This document shows positions 56,196 through 64,000 of a stretch of DNA of 64,000 bases, piece after piece. The stretch comes from Bradyrhizobium daqingense (GTDB taxonomy: Bacteria > Pseudomonadota > Alphaproteobacteria > Rhizobiales > Xanthobacteraceae): positions 806,001 through 870,000 of the forward strand of contig NZ_CP088014.1 of NCBI RefSeq assembly GCF_021044685.1, given 5' to 3'. The position numbers and the translations under genes are program-made. Every line of letters begins with the position of its first letter. Position 1 is the first letter of the stretch. The notes under the pieces are model-generated. The model was not told the DNA's origin. It made no database searches and was given only the letters and a program-made list of their open reading frames with translations.

Positions 56196-57467
56196 ATGAC
56201 CGAACCGACGCTCGCCGCGCCGATCGACGACTTGACAGAGCGCCAGCGCGGCTTCTCGCGCTACCAGGCGCTCCTGATCGCGCTGCTGGCGTTCACGCAG
56301 TTCACGATCATCCTCGACTTCATCATCATGTCGCCGCTCGGCGCCATCCTGATGCCGGCGCTCAACATCACGGCCGGGCAATTCGGCGTCGCGGTGTCGG
56401 CCTACGCGTTCAGTGCGGGCCTATCGGGCATCCTCGCCGCCGGCTTTGCCGATCGCTTCGACCGCAAGCGCCTCTTGCTGTTCTTCTATGTCGGCTTCAC
56501 GCTCGGCACGCTGCTCTGCGCGATGGCGCCGAACTTCCATGTGCTGCTGATCGGCCGGATCGTGACCGGATTGTTCGGCGGCGTGATCGGATCGGTCGTG
56601 CTCGCCATCGTCACCGACCTGTTCGCGCTGCATCTGCGCGGCCGCGTGATGGGCTTCATCCAGACCGCCTTCGCCGCAAGCCAGGTGCTCGGCATTCCCG
56701 CCGGGCTGTTTCTCGCCAATCACTGGAATTGGCATGTCTGCTTCTTTGCGATCGTCGCCCTGTCGATCGCCGCGATCGCGGTCATCGCCTTCGCCATGGA
56801 GCCGGTCGACGCGCATCTGAAGCTGCAGCAGGACAGAAACCCGTTCCGCCATCTGGTCGCGACCATCGGCGAGCCGCGTTATACGCTGGCCTTCGCTGTC
56901 ACGACGCTGCTGGCGACGGGCGGCTACATGCTGATGCCGTTCTCCAGCGCCTTCACCGTGCACAATCTCGGCATCGACATCACGCATCTCCCGACGATCT
57001 ATCTCGTCTCCGGCCTGTTCAGTATCGTTACGGGGCCGCTGGTCGGCCGCGCCAGCGACGCGTTCGGCAAATATCCGACCTTCGTGTTCGGCTGCGTGAT
57101 GACCGTCGTCATGGTGCTGATCTACACCCATCTCGGCCACGTCTCGCTGACGACCGCGATCATCGTCAACGTGCTGATGTTCGTCGGCATCTTCTCGCGC
57201 ATGATCCCGTCGCAGGCGCTGATCTCGGCGATCCCCGATCCGAGCCAGCGCGGCTCGTTCAGCGCCGTCAGCGCCTCGCTGCAGCAGCTCTCTGGCGGAC
57301 TCGGCTCGGTGCTCGCCGCCGCGATCATCGCGCAAGGAGCGGACGGCTCGCTGCTCCATTTCGAGCGGATCGGCTACGTCGTCGTCACCACGACGATCGT
57401 CACGCTGGTGATGATGTATTTCGTGCAGAAGGCGGTGGCGGAGCGGGCGGGGCGGAGCGTGGTGTGA
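56196..57467 (+). CDS. MFS transporter
   Basis: A 423-residue major facilitator with 12 predicted helices. The start ATG 56196 (MTEPTLAAPIDDL) is taken; an earlier in-frame ATG at 56112 adds an unlikely polar stretch. The first helix pair and loop motif A are present as GILAAGFADRFDRKRLLLFFYV, and the loop between TM8 and TM9 has GPLVGRASDAFGKYP. It resembles drug/sugar efflux carriers of the DHA1 type. Substrate is unknown. The neighbours upstream and downstream are not clear partners. Confidence 0.87.
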   Translation: MTEPTLAAPIDDLTERQRGFSRYQALLIALLAFTQFTIILDFIIMSPLGAILMPALNITAGQFGVAVSAYAFSAGLSGILAAGFADRFDRKRLLLFFYVGFTLGTLLCAMAPNFHVLLIGRIVTGLFGGVIGSVVLAIVTDLFALHLRGRVMGFIQTAFAASQVLGIPAGLFLANHWNWHVCFFAIVALSIAAIAVIAFAMEPVDAHLKLQQDRNPFRHLVATIGEPRYTLAFAVTTLLATGGYMLMPFSSAFTVHNLGIDITHLPTIYLVSGLFSIVTGPLVGRASDAFGKYPTFVFGCVMTVVMVLIYTHLGHVSLTTAIIVNVLMFVGIFSRMIPSQALISAIPDPSQRGSFSAVSASLQQLSGGLGSVLAAAIIAQGADGSLLHFERIGYVVVTTTIVTLVMMYFVQKAVAERAGRSVV

Positions 57468-57490
57468 GGGGCGGCCGGAGGAGAGGCAGT

Positions 57491-57697
57491 ATGGCGGAAC
57501 CTACAAATTCAGAAGAACGCTCTGAAAAATATCCCACAAGGCTGATCGCCTTGAAGGCCGCGCTTGCCCGTGGGCTCGCCGATGCCGAGACGAAGCGGCG
57601 AAAGCCGATTTCCGAAGTTTTTGACCGGTTGGAGGCGAGATTGGCGGGCGAGGCCGAGCGCCTGCCTTCGTCGTCAAAGAGCCCGAAGGATCTTTAG
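57491..57697 (+). CDS. Small protein resembling the C-terminal part of a ParD-like antitoxin
   Basis: A 68-residue ORF from ATG 57491, 23 bases after the MFS stop, with a GGAGG leader (GGAGGAGAGGCAGT). The middle segment RLIALKAALARGLADAETKRRKPISEVFDRLEARL resembles the toxin-binding C-terminal half of ParD/CC2985-type antitoxins (ALxxGLADAExGR...EVFDRLEAK). No RHH DNA-binding half and no ParE-like toxin are adjacent. It may be an orphan remnant. Base composition is like its neighbours. Confidence 0.5.
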   Translation: MAEPTNSEERSEKYPTRLIALKAALARGLADAETKRRKPISEVFDRLEARLAGEAERLPSSSKSPKDL

Positions 57698-57735
57698 AGG
57701 AGCGGCCTGCCAAGCGCAGCCACACAAATCTCAAA

Positions 57736-57822
<87 letters not shown>

Positions 57823-57973
57823 ATGCCGTTTGGGGCACGGAGGCGGTTACTACGGTTCGGTGACGCGGTTGTCAATTCATGCTTGAAGCCGGTTTCGGGA
57901 TGCCGATTGCGCATCGCAAACCGGCCCGATACAAGCCTGACGATACGCGACCCACCCTGCAGGAACCGACCCC

Positions 57974-58939
57974 ATGGCATCGAATCTGGACACGCTCGTC
58001 ACGGTTTTCGGCGGATCGGGGTTTTTGGGCCGGAATGTCGTCCGCGCCCTGTGCAAGCGGGATTACCGGATCCGGGTCGCGGTGCGGCGGCCGGAACTGG
58101 CCGGATACCTCCAGCCCTCCGGCAAGGTCGGGCAGGTCCACACCGTGCAGGCCAATTTGCGCTATCCGGCCTCGGTCGCGGCGGCGCTGCGTGATTCGCA
58201 TGTCGTCATCAACCTCGTGGGCGTCCTGACCGAAAGTGGTGCGCAGACCTTCGACGCCGTCCAGGCCAGGGGGGCCGAAACGGTCGCCAAGGCAGCCGCC
58301 GCGGCCGGCGCCGAGCTGATCCATGTCTCCGCCATCGGCGCAGACGCCGAATCGCCCTCCCTCTACGCCAAGGCCAAGGCGGCCGGCGAGGCGGCCGTGA
58401 AGGCCGCGGTGCCGGCGGCGACCATCTTCCGCCCCTCCGTGATGTTCGGCCCCGAGGACCAGTTCACCAACCGCTTTGCCGCGCTGGCCCGGATGTCGCC
58501 GGTGCTGCCGCTGATCGGCGGCGATACAAGGATGCAGCCGGTCTATGTCGGCGACGTCGCCACCGCGATCGCCGAGGCCGTCGACGGCAAGGCCGTTGCA
58601 GGCGCGACCTATGAGCTCGGCGGGCCGGAAGTGCTGACCATGCGCGAGATCATCGAGACCATCTTGGAGATCACCGACCGCGAGCGGATGCTGGTCCCGC
58701 TGTCGTTCGGCCTCGCCCGTCTCCAGGCCGCTGTCCTGCAATTCGCGCCGGGCGCGTTAAAGCTGACGGCGGACCAGGTCACGATGCTCGAGCGCGACAA
58801 TATCGTGTCGGATGCGGCTAAGGCGGCAAGCCTGACGCTGGAGGGGCTCGGCATTACGCCGGATTCGCTGGAAGCCATCGCTCCGCAATATCTCTGGCGC
58901 TTCCGCCCGCAGGGCCAGTTCCAGCGCATGAGCGTGTGA
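57974..58939 (+). CDS. Complex I NDUFA9-like NAD(P)-binding protein
   Basis: A 321-residue atypical short-chain dehydrogenase. The nucleotide loop is VTVFGGSGFLGRNVVRAL near the N-terminus, followed by HVVINLVGVLTESG, LIHVSAIGADAESPSLYAKAKAAGE and the conserved RPSVMFGPEDQFTNRFA. The SDR Tyr-x-x-x-Lys is seen as YAKAK. The family is the bacterial counterpart of the mitochondrial complex I accessory subunit NDUFA9, and is common in Alphaproteobacteria; a role in complex I or quinone metabolism is likely but unproven. It precedes a repeat of the second family. Confidence 0.9.
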   Translation: MASNLDTLVTVFGGSGFLGRNVVRALCKRDYRIRVAVRRPELAGYLQPSGKVGQVHTVQANLRYPASVAAALRDSHVVINLVGVLTESGAQTFDAVQARGAETVAKAAAAAGAELIHVSAIGADAESPSLYAKAKAAGEAAVKAAVPAATIFRPSVMFGPEDQFTNRFAALARMSPVLPLIGGDTRMQPVYVGDVATAIAEAVDGKAVAGATYELGGPEVLTMREIIETILEITDRERMLVPLSFGLARLQAAVLQFAPGALKLTADQVTMLERDNIVSDAAKAASLTLEGLGITPDSLEAIAPQYLWRFRPQGQFQRMSV

Positions 58940-58954
58940 GGCCCGTCTCTCTCC

Positions 58955-59079
58955 GTCGTCATGGCCGGGCATAGCCGTTCGAAGAACGGCGTCGCTTTGC
59001 TCGCCTATGTCCTGGGCATCCACGTCTCGCTGCAATCACGGATGCCCGTGGATGGCCGGGTCAAGCCCGGCCATGACGA
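58955..59079. repeat. Second-family intergenic repeat, copy F2
   Basis: Begins GTCGTCATGGCCGGGCATAG and ends GTCAAGCCCGGCCATGACGAG, the arms being reverse complements. It holds GGGCATCCACG and CCGTGGATGGCCGGG in the middle. It lies between the NDUFA9-like gene and the end of the convergent DprE2-like gene. Confidence 0.75.
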
Positions 59080-59130
59080 GTATGTGGGACGAGCAGGGCC
59101 AGACAGCGGACTGCTGCCGCGACGACGGCC

Positions 59131-59871
59131 TCAAAACTTCAGCTTCTTGAACACCGCTTCCGGCAACGTCTTGATGATCAGCATCACGAGGCGCCATTTG
59201 CCGCTGACATAGACGACGTCGGTCTTGTTCCCGACGGCGGCAAGGATCGCATCGCCGACCACCGGCGCCTCCACCGTGAGCGGGCCGATCAGCTTCATGC
59301 CTTCCGTCATCTTGGTGCGGACGAAGCCAGGCTTGACGGTGACGACGTGGACGCCGCCGTGGCTGGCGCGGGCGCGCAAGCCGGACAGGAAGGCGGAGAA
59401 GCCGGCTTTCGCCGAACCATAGACATAGTTCGAGGCGCGGCCGCGATCGCCGGCGACGGAGGATACGCCGACCAGCGTGCCGCTGCCGCGGGCCAGACAT
59501 TTTTCGGCGAATAGACCGAGGATCAGCGACGGACCCTCGTAGTTGGAGCGCATGATCGTGGCGGCATGGGCGAGATCGCTCTCGGCATTTTGCTGCACGC
59601 CGAGCAGGCCGACGATCGAGATGACGACGTCAGGCAGCGCCGGCAGGCCGGCGACGAAGCCATCGAACGAGGCAGTGTTGAGCACATCGAATTTATGCAG
59701 ACCCACCTCGACATTGTAGCGCGCGCGCAGATCGGCGGCGTCGGGCTCCAGCGCGGCGACGTCGCGGCCCGCGAGCGCGACATCGTATCCCGCCTTGGCG
59801 AAGGCGCGCGCGGTGGCGCGGCCGATGTCGGAGGAGCCACCCAGCACGATAGCGGATTTGCGTGACATCAC
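59131..59871 (-). CDS. DprE2-like short-chain dehydrogenase
   Basis: A 246-residue SDR. The NAD loop is AIVLGGSSDIGRATARAF, and the catalytic Ser/Tyr/Lys are in VSSVAGDRGRASNYVYGSAKAGFSAFLSGLR. That block and the following VVTVKPGFVRTKMTEGMK and tail (MLIIKTLPEAVFKKLKF) closely mirror mycobacterial DprE2, which reduces decaprenyl-phospho-2-keto-erythro-pentose to decaprenyl-phospho-arabinose. Two bases separate it from the DprE1-like gene, with which it is co-transcribed. Role in a D-arabinofuranose donor pathway is inferred from this pairing. Confidence 0.83.
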   Translation of the reverse strand: MMSRKSAIVLGGSSDIGRATARAFAKAGYDVALAGRDVAALEPDAADLRARYNVEVGLHKFDVLNTASFDGFVAGLPALPDVVISIVGLLGVQQNAESDLAHAATIMRSNYEGPSLILGLFAEKCLARGSGTLVGVSSVAGDRGRASNYVYGSAKAGFSAFLSGLRARASHGGVHVVTVKPGFVRTKMTEGMKLIGPLTVEAPVVGDAILAAVGNKTDVVYVSGKWRLVMLIIKTLPEAVFKKLKF

Positions 59872-59873
59872 GG

Positions 59874-61199
59874 CTAGACCTCATCGAACAGACGTTGTGA
59901 TAGCTTCGAGCGGATGTTGCCGGCGGGATCGAGCGATTTGCGGATCGCGTTGAAGCGTTGCAAGGCGGGATAGCCGGCCGCGAAGGTCGCGCGCGACTGG
60001 CGCGCATCCTTGGCAAGATAGAGCCGCCCGCCCGCGGCGACGACGAGGCGATCGATCTCGTCGAGGAAATTCAGGATGTCGCCCCGCACGGGGAAATCCA
60101 GCGCCAGCGTGTAGCCGGGCAGCGGAAACGACAGGATGCCGTCGCCCTGGCCGAGCTTCTTGAGCACCGCGAGAAAGGAAGCATCGCCACGCCGTGCGAC
60201 GCGCTCGAGGATCTCGCCGAGCACATCGCGCGCACCGGCTTCCGGGATCACGCATTGATGCTGGAGGAAACCCCGCCTGCCATAGATGCGATTCCAGTCG
60301 GCAATGCTGTCGAGCGGAAAGAAATAAGGATAGAGCGAGACCACCCGGCTGCCGCCGGCGCGGCGTGCACCCATGCGGTAATACATCTCGTTGAAGGCGC
60401 GGATGCTGTAGCGGTTCAGCGTCATCGCGGGCAGATCGACGGGCACGCCGAGGCCGGAATCCTTGCCGACAGGAAATGCAGCGGCACCCTCCGTGAGCTC
60501 GTCCTTGCCGGCATGCTCACCGAGATAGATCAGCGAGCGGCCGAGATCCTTGCCGCGCGCCACGCAATCGATCCACGCCACCGAATAGGTCGCGCTATCG
60601 CCCGCATCGAGCGCGCGCATTGCCGCGTCGAGATCGGATGCACAGATCACGCGCTCGCGAATCCATCCGGTTTCGACGGTGCGCAGCCGCATCGTCGCTT
60701 CCAGGATGATGCCGGTCAGGCCCATGCCGCCGATCGTCGCGAAGAACGCATCAGAGTTCTGCTCGCGCGAGGCTTCGATCACCTCGCCCTGCCCGGTGCG
60801 CAGCAAGATGCTGTCGACATAGCGGCCGAAGCCGCCCTCGCAATGATGGTTCTTGCCGTGCACGTCAGCCGCAACGGCACCGCCGATCGACACGAAGCGC
60901 GTACCGGGCACGACGAAGGGCAGGAAGCCGCGCGGACCGAAGGTCTCGATCAGGTCCGCGAGCAGCACGCCGGCTTCGAGGCGGATACGGCCGGTTGCGG
61001 GATCGAACGACCTGACCCGGTCGAAGCCGGTCATCGTGACGGTCCGGACGGTTCCGATCGCGGCATCGCCATAGGCGCGGCCGTTGCCGCGCGCGATCGT
61101 GCCGGCCGCGACGGCCTCGCCGACCGCCGCGAACGAGCGCGGACGCAGCACGTCGCTATCGACGACCGGGAAGCGCCCCCAGCCGCTGACGAGGGTCAT
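59874..61199 (-). CDS. DprE1-like FAD-binding oxidoreductase
   Basis: A 441-residue VAO-type flavoprotein that should oxidise the C2 hydroxyl of polyprenyl-phospho-ribose. FAD-binding motifs: ARGNGRAYGDAA, PGTRFVSIGGAVAADVHGKNHH and a GGMGLTGIILEAT strand. The C-terminal part, GRRGFLQHQCVIPEA, YTLALDFPV and GGRLYLAKDARQSR with the conserved Lys, follows mycobacterial DprE1 segment by segment. Ala366 stands where DprE1 has the Cys387 attacked by benzothiazinones. Start 61199 (MTLVSGWGRFPV) is at the beginning of the domain. Its partner gene is DprE2-like. Confidence 0.85.
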   Translation of the reverse strand: MTLVSGWGRFPVVDSDVLRPRSFAAVGEAVAAGTIARGNGRAYGDAAIGTVRTVTMTGFDRVRSFDPATGRIRLEAGVLLADLIETFGPRGFLPFVVPGTRFVSIGGAVAADVHGKNHHCEGGFGRYVDSILLRTGQGEVIEASREQNSDAFFATIGGMGLTGIILEATMRLRTVETGWIRERVICASDLDAAMRALDAGDSATYSVAWIDCVARGKDLGRSLIYLGEHAGKDELTEGAAAFPVGKDSGLGVPVDLPAMTLNRYSIRAFNEMYYRMGARRAGGSRVVSLYPYFFPLDSIADWNRIYGRRGFLQHQCVIPEAGARDVLGEILERVARRGDASFLAVLKKLGQGDGILSFPLPGYTLALDFPVRGDILNFLDEIDRLVVAAGGRLYLAKDARQSRATFAAGYPALQRFNAIRKSLDPAGNIRSKLSQRLFDEV

Positions 61200-61300
61200 G
61201 GCTCAGCTCCTGTGCCGGACGCGCGCCCGGCGTTGGAAACTGACTACCGATCAAAAGCTTATTTTGCGTTGAAGGCGAGGTGGAAGTGTAGCCCGAGAGG

Positions 61301-62107
61301 TTAATGCCCGAGCGCCAGCGCGATCAGGCCGAGCGTGCCGGCGATGACGCGCCACCAGGCGAACAGCAGGAAACCGTGCCGGGTGACATAGGTCAAAAAC
61401 GTCTTCACCACAATGATTGCAGTGATGAATGACACCACGAAGCCGATCGCGACGATGTTGATGTTATCCATCGTCATCTCGGCGCGGCTCTTGTAGAAAT
61501 CGTAGGCGAACGCGCCGATCATGGTGGGGATGGCGAGGAAGAAGGAAAACTCCGCCGCCGCGCGCTTGTCAGCGCCGAGGAGCATTGCGGCCACGATGCT
61601 GGCGCCGGAACGCGACACGCCCGGGATCATCGCCACGCACTGCGCGATGCCGATATAGAGATACATCAGCAGCGGAAACTTCGTGGCATCATGCTCGCGC
61701 GGCTTGAGCTCGAGCTTGTCGACCCAGAGCAGGATGGCGCCACCGACGATCAGCGTGAAGCAGATGACCCACGGATTGAACAGCAGGAGCTTGATATATT
61801 TGCCGGCCACGAGGCCGACGACGACAGCCGGCAGGAATGCGACCAGCACGCCGATCACGAAGCGGCGAGCATAGGCATCGCCGCTGAAGAAGCCGATGAC
61901 GACGTCCCACAGCTTCCTGAAATACAGCCCGACGATCGCGAGGATCGCGCCGAGCTGGATCAGAACCGTAAACGAATCCCAGAAGGCACCTTCGCCGAGG
62001 TGAAAGAAGCGCTCGGCAAGCAGCAGGTGACCGGTCGAGGACACGGGAAGGAACTCGGTCACGCCCTCGATGATGCCGAGGATCACTGCCCGTATTGCAT
62101 CTGACAT
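61301..62107 (-). CDS. uppP: Undecaprenyl-diphosphatase (BacA family)
   Basis: A 268-residue, eight-helix membrane enzyme that turns undecaprenyl-diphosphate into the carrier phosphate used for peptidoglycan and polysaccharide export. The two catalytic motifs are EGVTEFLPVSSTGHLLL and PGVSRSGASIVAAMLLGADKRAA. Full length for the family. It lies 101 bases upstream of the DprE1-like gene on the same strand, so polyprenyl-phosphate supply and polyprenyl-linked pentose metabolism may be one unit. Confidence 0.96.
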   Translation of the reverse strand: MSDAIRAVILGIIEGVTEFLPVSSTGHLLLAERFFHLGEGAFWDSFTVLIQLGAILAIVGLYFRKLWDVVIGFFSGDAYARRFVIGVLVAFLPAVVVGLVAGKYIKLLLFNPWVICFTLIVGGAILLWVDKLELKPREHDATKFPLLMYLYIGIAQCVAMIPGVSRSGASIVAAMLLGADKRAAAEFSFFLAIPTMIGAFAYDFYKSRAEMTMDNINIVAIGFVVSFITAIIVVKTFLTYVTRHGFLLFAWWRVIAGTLGLIALALGH

Positions 62108-62276
62108 ATTTACGGTCCAATTCGGCTGGAAAAGCGGGGCCCTTCTCGCCTATTCGCCCCCATGCCGCAATCGCAAAATGCCAAATCACGCCCTTGCTTC
62201 GCGGTTTTGAAGGACTAGTGTGGCGCCGCACAAACATTGATGGATTCTTAAGCACCATCAAATAGTCAAAGGCTTC

Positions 62277-62969
62277 ATGTTTACGCTGTTTCATCATCCG
62301 TTCTGTCCGCATTCGCGCTTCATCCGCCTGATCGTGGGTGAATACGGGCTCGACCTGAAGCTGGTCGAGGAGCGCAGCTGGGAGCGGCGCGAGGCGTTTC
62401 TGCTGCTCAATGCTGCCGGCACGACGCCCGTGATGGTGGACGACGAGCAGCCGCCGATTCCGGGCGCGGCGATCATCGCCGAATATGTCGACGAGGCCTA
62501 CGGTGCCGAGATGGGCGCCAAGCGCCTGATGCCGGAGACGATTGCCGAGCGCGTCGAGGTGCGCCGGCTGATGGCCTGGTTCAACGAAAAGTTCTTCGAG
62601 GAGGTCTCGCATCCTCTCGTCACCGAGCGCATCTACAAGCGGTTCATGAACGAGGAGGACGGCGGCGGCCCGCCCTCGGCCGACGTGATGCGCGCCGCCA
62701 AGGCGAACGTACGCTATCATCTGGCCTATATCGGCTGGCTGGCGCAGACTCGCAACTTCCTCGCCGGCGACCGGCTCACTTACGCGGATCTCGCCGCCGC
62801 GGCGCATCTCTCGGCGATCGACTATCTGGGCGACGTGCCATGGAGCGAGGACGACGCAGCCAAGGCGTGGTACGCGCGGGTGAAATCCCGCCCGTCGTTC
62901 CGTCCGCTGCTGAGCGAATGGCTGGCCGGCGTGCCGGCGTCGCGGACCTACGTGGACCTGGATTTCTGA
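62277..62969 (+). CDS. Glutathione S-transferase family protein
   Basis: A 230-residue GST-fold protein. The thioredoxin-like N-terminal domain begins [32 protein letters not shown], with FCPHS as the likely active-site segment, then the cis-Pro [28 protein letters not shown]. The C-terminal helical domain includes [41 protein letters not shown]. Substrate is unknown. It is divergent from uppP and followed by a repeat. Confidence 0.9.
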   Translation: MFTLFHHPFCPHSRFIRLIVGEYGLDLKLVEERSWERREAFLLLNAAGTTPVMVDDEQPPIPGAAIIAEYVDEAYGAEMGAKRLMPETIAERVEVRRLMAWFNEKFFEEVSHPLVTERIYKRFMNEEDGGGPPSADVMRAAKANVRYHLAYIGWLAQTRNFLAGDRLTYADLAAAAHLSAIDYLGDVPWSEDDAAKAWYARVKSRPSFRPLLSEWLAGVPASRTYVDLDF

Positions 62970-62975
62970 TGGTGC

Positions 62976-63073
62976 GCGTCATGCCCGGGCTCGTCCCGGG
63001 CATCCACGCACTTCCTGTCTCGGTGAGGACTACACAAGAACGTGGATGGCCGGGACAAGCCCGGCCATGACGC
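62976..63073. repeat. Second-family intergenic repeat, copy F3
   Basis: Begins CGCGTCATGCCCGGGCTCGT and ends GACAAGCCCGGCCATGACGCG, arms imperfect reverse complements; the middle holds CCGGGCATCCACG and CGTGGATGGCCGGG. It overlaps the presumed start of queG at 63067. Confidence 0.78.
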
Positions 63074-64000
63074 GTGTGGATGCATCGGTGATTAAACCCA
63101 GCATCGACATTGATGAGCTTCGTACCGCGCTTGCACGCGAAGCGCGCGCGCTCGGCTTCGACTGCATCGGCATCACCGCACCTGGCACGATCGAGAACGC
63201 GGGAAAATACTTTCTCGAATTCATTGCCTCGGGTGGCCATGGCGACATGGATTGGCTCGCGGCGCAGCCGGAGCGCCGCGTCGATCCGCGCGGGCTGTGG
63301 CAAGACGTGCGCTCTGTGATCATGCTCGGCGTCAATTACGGCCCCGACCAGGATCCGCTCGCGATCCTGGAGCAGCGCACACACGCGGCGATCTCGGTCT
63401 ATGCACAGGGCGATGATTATCACGACCTCATCAAGAAGCGGCTGAAGGCGCTCGCGCGCTGGCTGGTCGCAACCGCGCCGTCGGAGGTGAAGGTGTTCGT
63501 CGACACCGCGGCGGTGATGGAGAAACCCTTGGCGCAGACCGCAGGCCTCGGCTGGCAGGGCAAGCATACCAATCTCGTCTCGCGCGAGTTCGGCTCATGG
63601 CTGTTCCTCGGCGCGATCTACACCACGCTCGACCTGCCGCGTGACGAGGCCGAGATCGACCATTGCGGCTCGTGCCGGGCCTGTCTCGACATCTGCCCGA
63701 CCGCGGCATTTCCCGTGCCCTACAAGCTCGATGCGCGGCGCTGCATCTCCTATCTCACCATCGAGAACAAGGGACCGATCCCGCGCGAATTCCGCAAGGC
63801 CATCGGCAATCGCATCTATGGTTGCGATGATTGTCTCGCCGCATGCCCGTGGAACAAGTTCGCGCAGGAGGGACGGGAAGCGAAACTCGCCGCACGCGAC
63901 GCATTGCGGGCGCCTTCTCTCGCTGAGCTCGCCCGGCTGGACGACGCGGCATTCCGTGCGCTGTTCACGAAATCTCCGGTCAAGCGTATCGGCCGCGATC
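63067..64000 (+). CDS. queG: Epoxyqueuosine reductase QueG (3' end outside window)
   Basis: The visible 311 residues form most of the cobalamin/iron-sulfur enzyme that makes the last step of queuosine in tRNA. Seen are IGVN-type [50 protein letters not shown], and two 4Fe-4S motifs: [17 protein letters not shown] and [15 protein letters not shown]. The ATG at 63067 lies within the right arm of repeat F3; GTG at 63076 or 63088 ([12 protein letters not shown]) could be the true start. The frame is open at the window edge. Confidence 0.92.
   Translation, partial: MTRVDASVIKPSIDIDELRTALAREARALGFDCIGITAPGTIENAGKYFLEFIASGGHGDMDWLAAQPERRVDPRGLWQDVRSVIMLGVNYGPDQDPLAILEQRTHAAISVYAQGDDYHDLIKKRLKALARWLVATAPSEVKVFVDTAAVMEKPLAQTAGLGWQGKHTNLVSREFGSWLFLGAIYTTLDLPRDEAEIDHCGSCRACLDICPTAAFPVPYKLDARRCISYLTIENKGPIPREFRKAIGNRIYGCDDCLAACPWNKFAQEGREAKLAARDALRAPSLAELARLDDAAFRALFTKSPVKRIGRD

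Noticed and set aside
56063..57697. A 544-codon frame over the MFS gene
   Set aside because: It is Arg-rich shadow coding in another frame; only its last 68 codons (57491-57697), which lie beyond the MFS stop, look like a protein.

Overview
The window is chromosomal DNA of a high-GC alphaproteobacterium, almost certainly Bradyrhizobium or a very close relative (Nitrobacteraceae). The support is the strong GC bias at third codon positions, the alphaproteobacterial gene orders (mutM/ubiE-ubiB-coaBC-dut; divL-tsaE-phosphotransferase-nucleotidyltransferase-addB-addA-trxA; trpF-trpB-trpA-accD-folC; lptC-lptA-lptB-rpoN-hpf-ptsN), a ROSE-type RNA thermometer in front of an hsp20 gene, and dispersed palindromic intergenic repeats of the rhizobial kind. 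There is no rRNA operon, CRISPR array, prophage or transposase. Most of the window is core genome.

Layout. 1-4.9 kb: 3' end of an aldo/keto reductase, a MoeB/ThiF-type adenylyltransferase, a secreted trypsin-fold protein that lacks its catalytic His, an orphan ParA ATPase and mutM. 5.0-9.3 kb: ubiE, ubiB, coaBC and dut with 4-base overlaps. Here coaBC carries an N-terminal FitA-like ribbon-helix-helix (antitoxin-type) DNA-binding domain and is preceded by two matching 19-bp palindromes. 9.5-23.2 kb: divL (tyrosine in place of the kinase histidine), a TsaE-AmgK fusion, a PilZ protein, a MurU-like uridylyltransferase, addB, addA, trxA and an ATP-dependent DNA ligase. 23.4-36.6 kb, all on the minus strand: a phosphoesterase, and (in transcription order) aroA, a two-gene nucleotidyltransferase module, cmk, rpsA, sppA, ihfB, lapA, trpF, trpB, trpA, accD, folC. 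36.8-46.4 kb: a TIGR02300 protein, tRNA-Ala, a GIY-YIG protein, the ohrR/ohr peroxide pair, a CoA-transferase, a complete ugpBAEC glycerol-3-phosphate importer with a Pho-box-like site, and a heat-shock pair (hsp20-DUF1150). 46.4-54.5 kb, minus strand: an outer-membrane beta-barrel, ptsN, hpf, rpoN, lptB, lptA, lptC and a short RNase D. 54.6-64 kb: a UbiA prenyltransferase with a decayed HAD domain, an MFS carrier, tRNA-Leu, an NDUFA9-like protein, DprE2- and DprE1-like genes, uppP, a GST and the 5' part of queG.

How the genes work together. The UbiA (decaprenyl-phosphate phosphoribosyltransferase type), DprE1-like and DprE2-like enzymes, with uppP next to them, look like a polyprenyl-phosphate D-arabinofuranose donor pathway of the kind known from mycobacteria, spread over about 7 kb. 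AmgK and MurU together suggest MurNAc recycling coupled to the cell-cycle gene divL. The lpt genes, rpoN, hpf and ptsN form the familiar envelope/nitrogen/stationary-phase cluster. The most unusual item is the CoaBC enzyme that appears to have absorbed a toxin-antitoxin type DNA-binding domain together with a plausible operator pair, which suggests an autoregulated CoA-synthesis gene. A second point of interest is a nucleotidyltransferase plus partner pair inserted between aroA and cmk.
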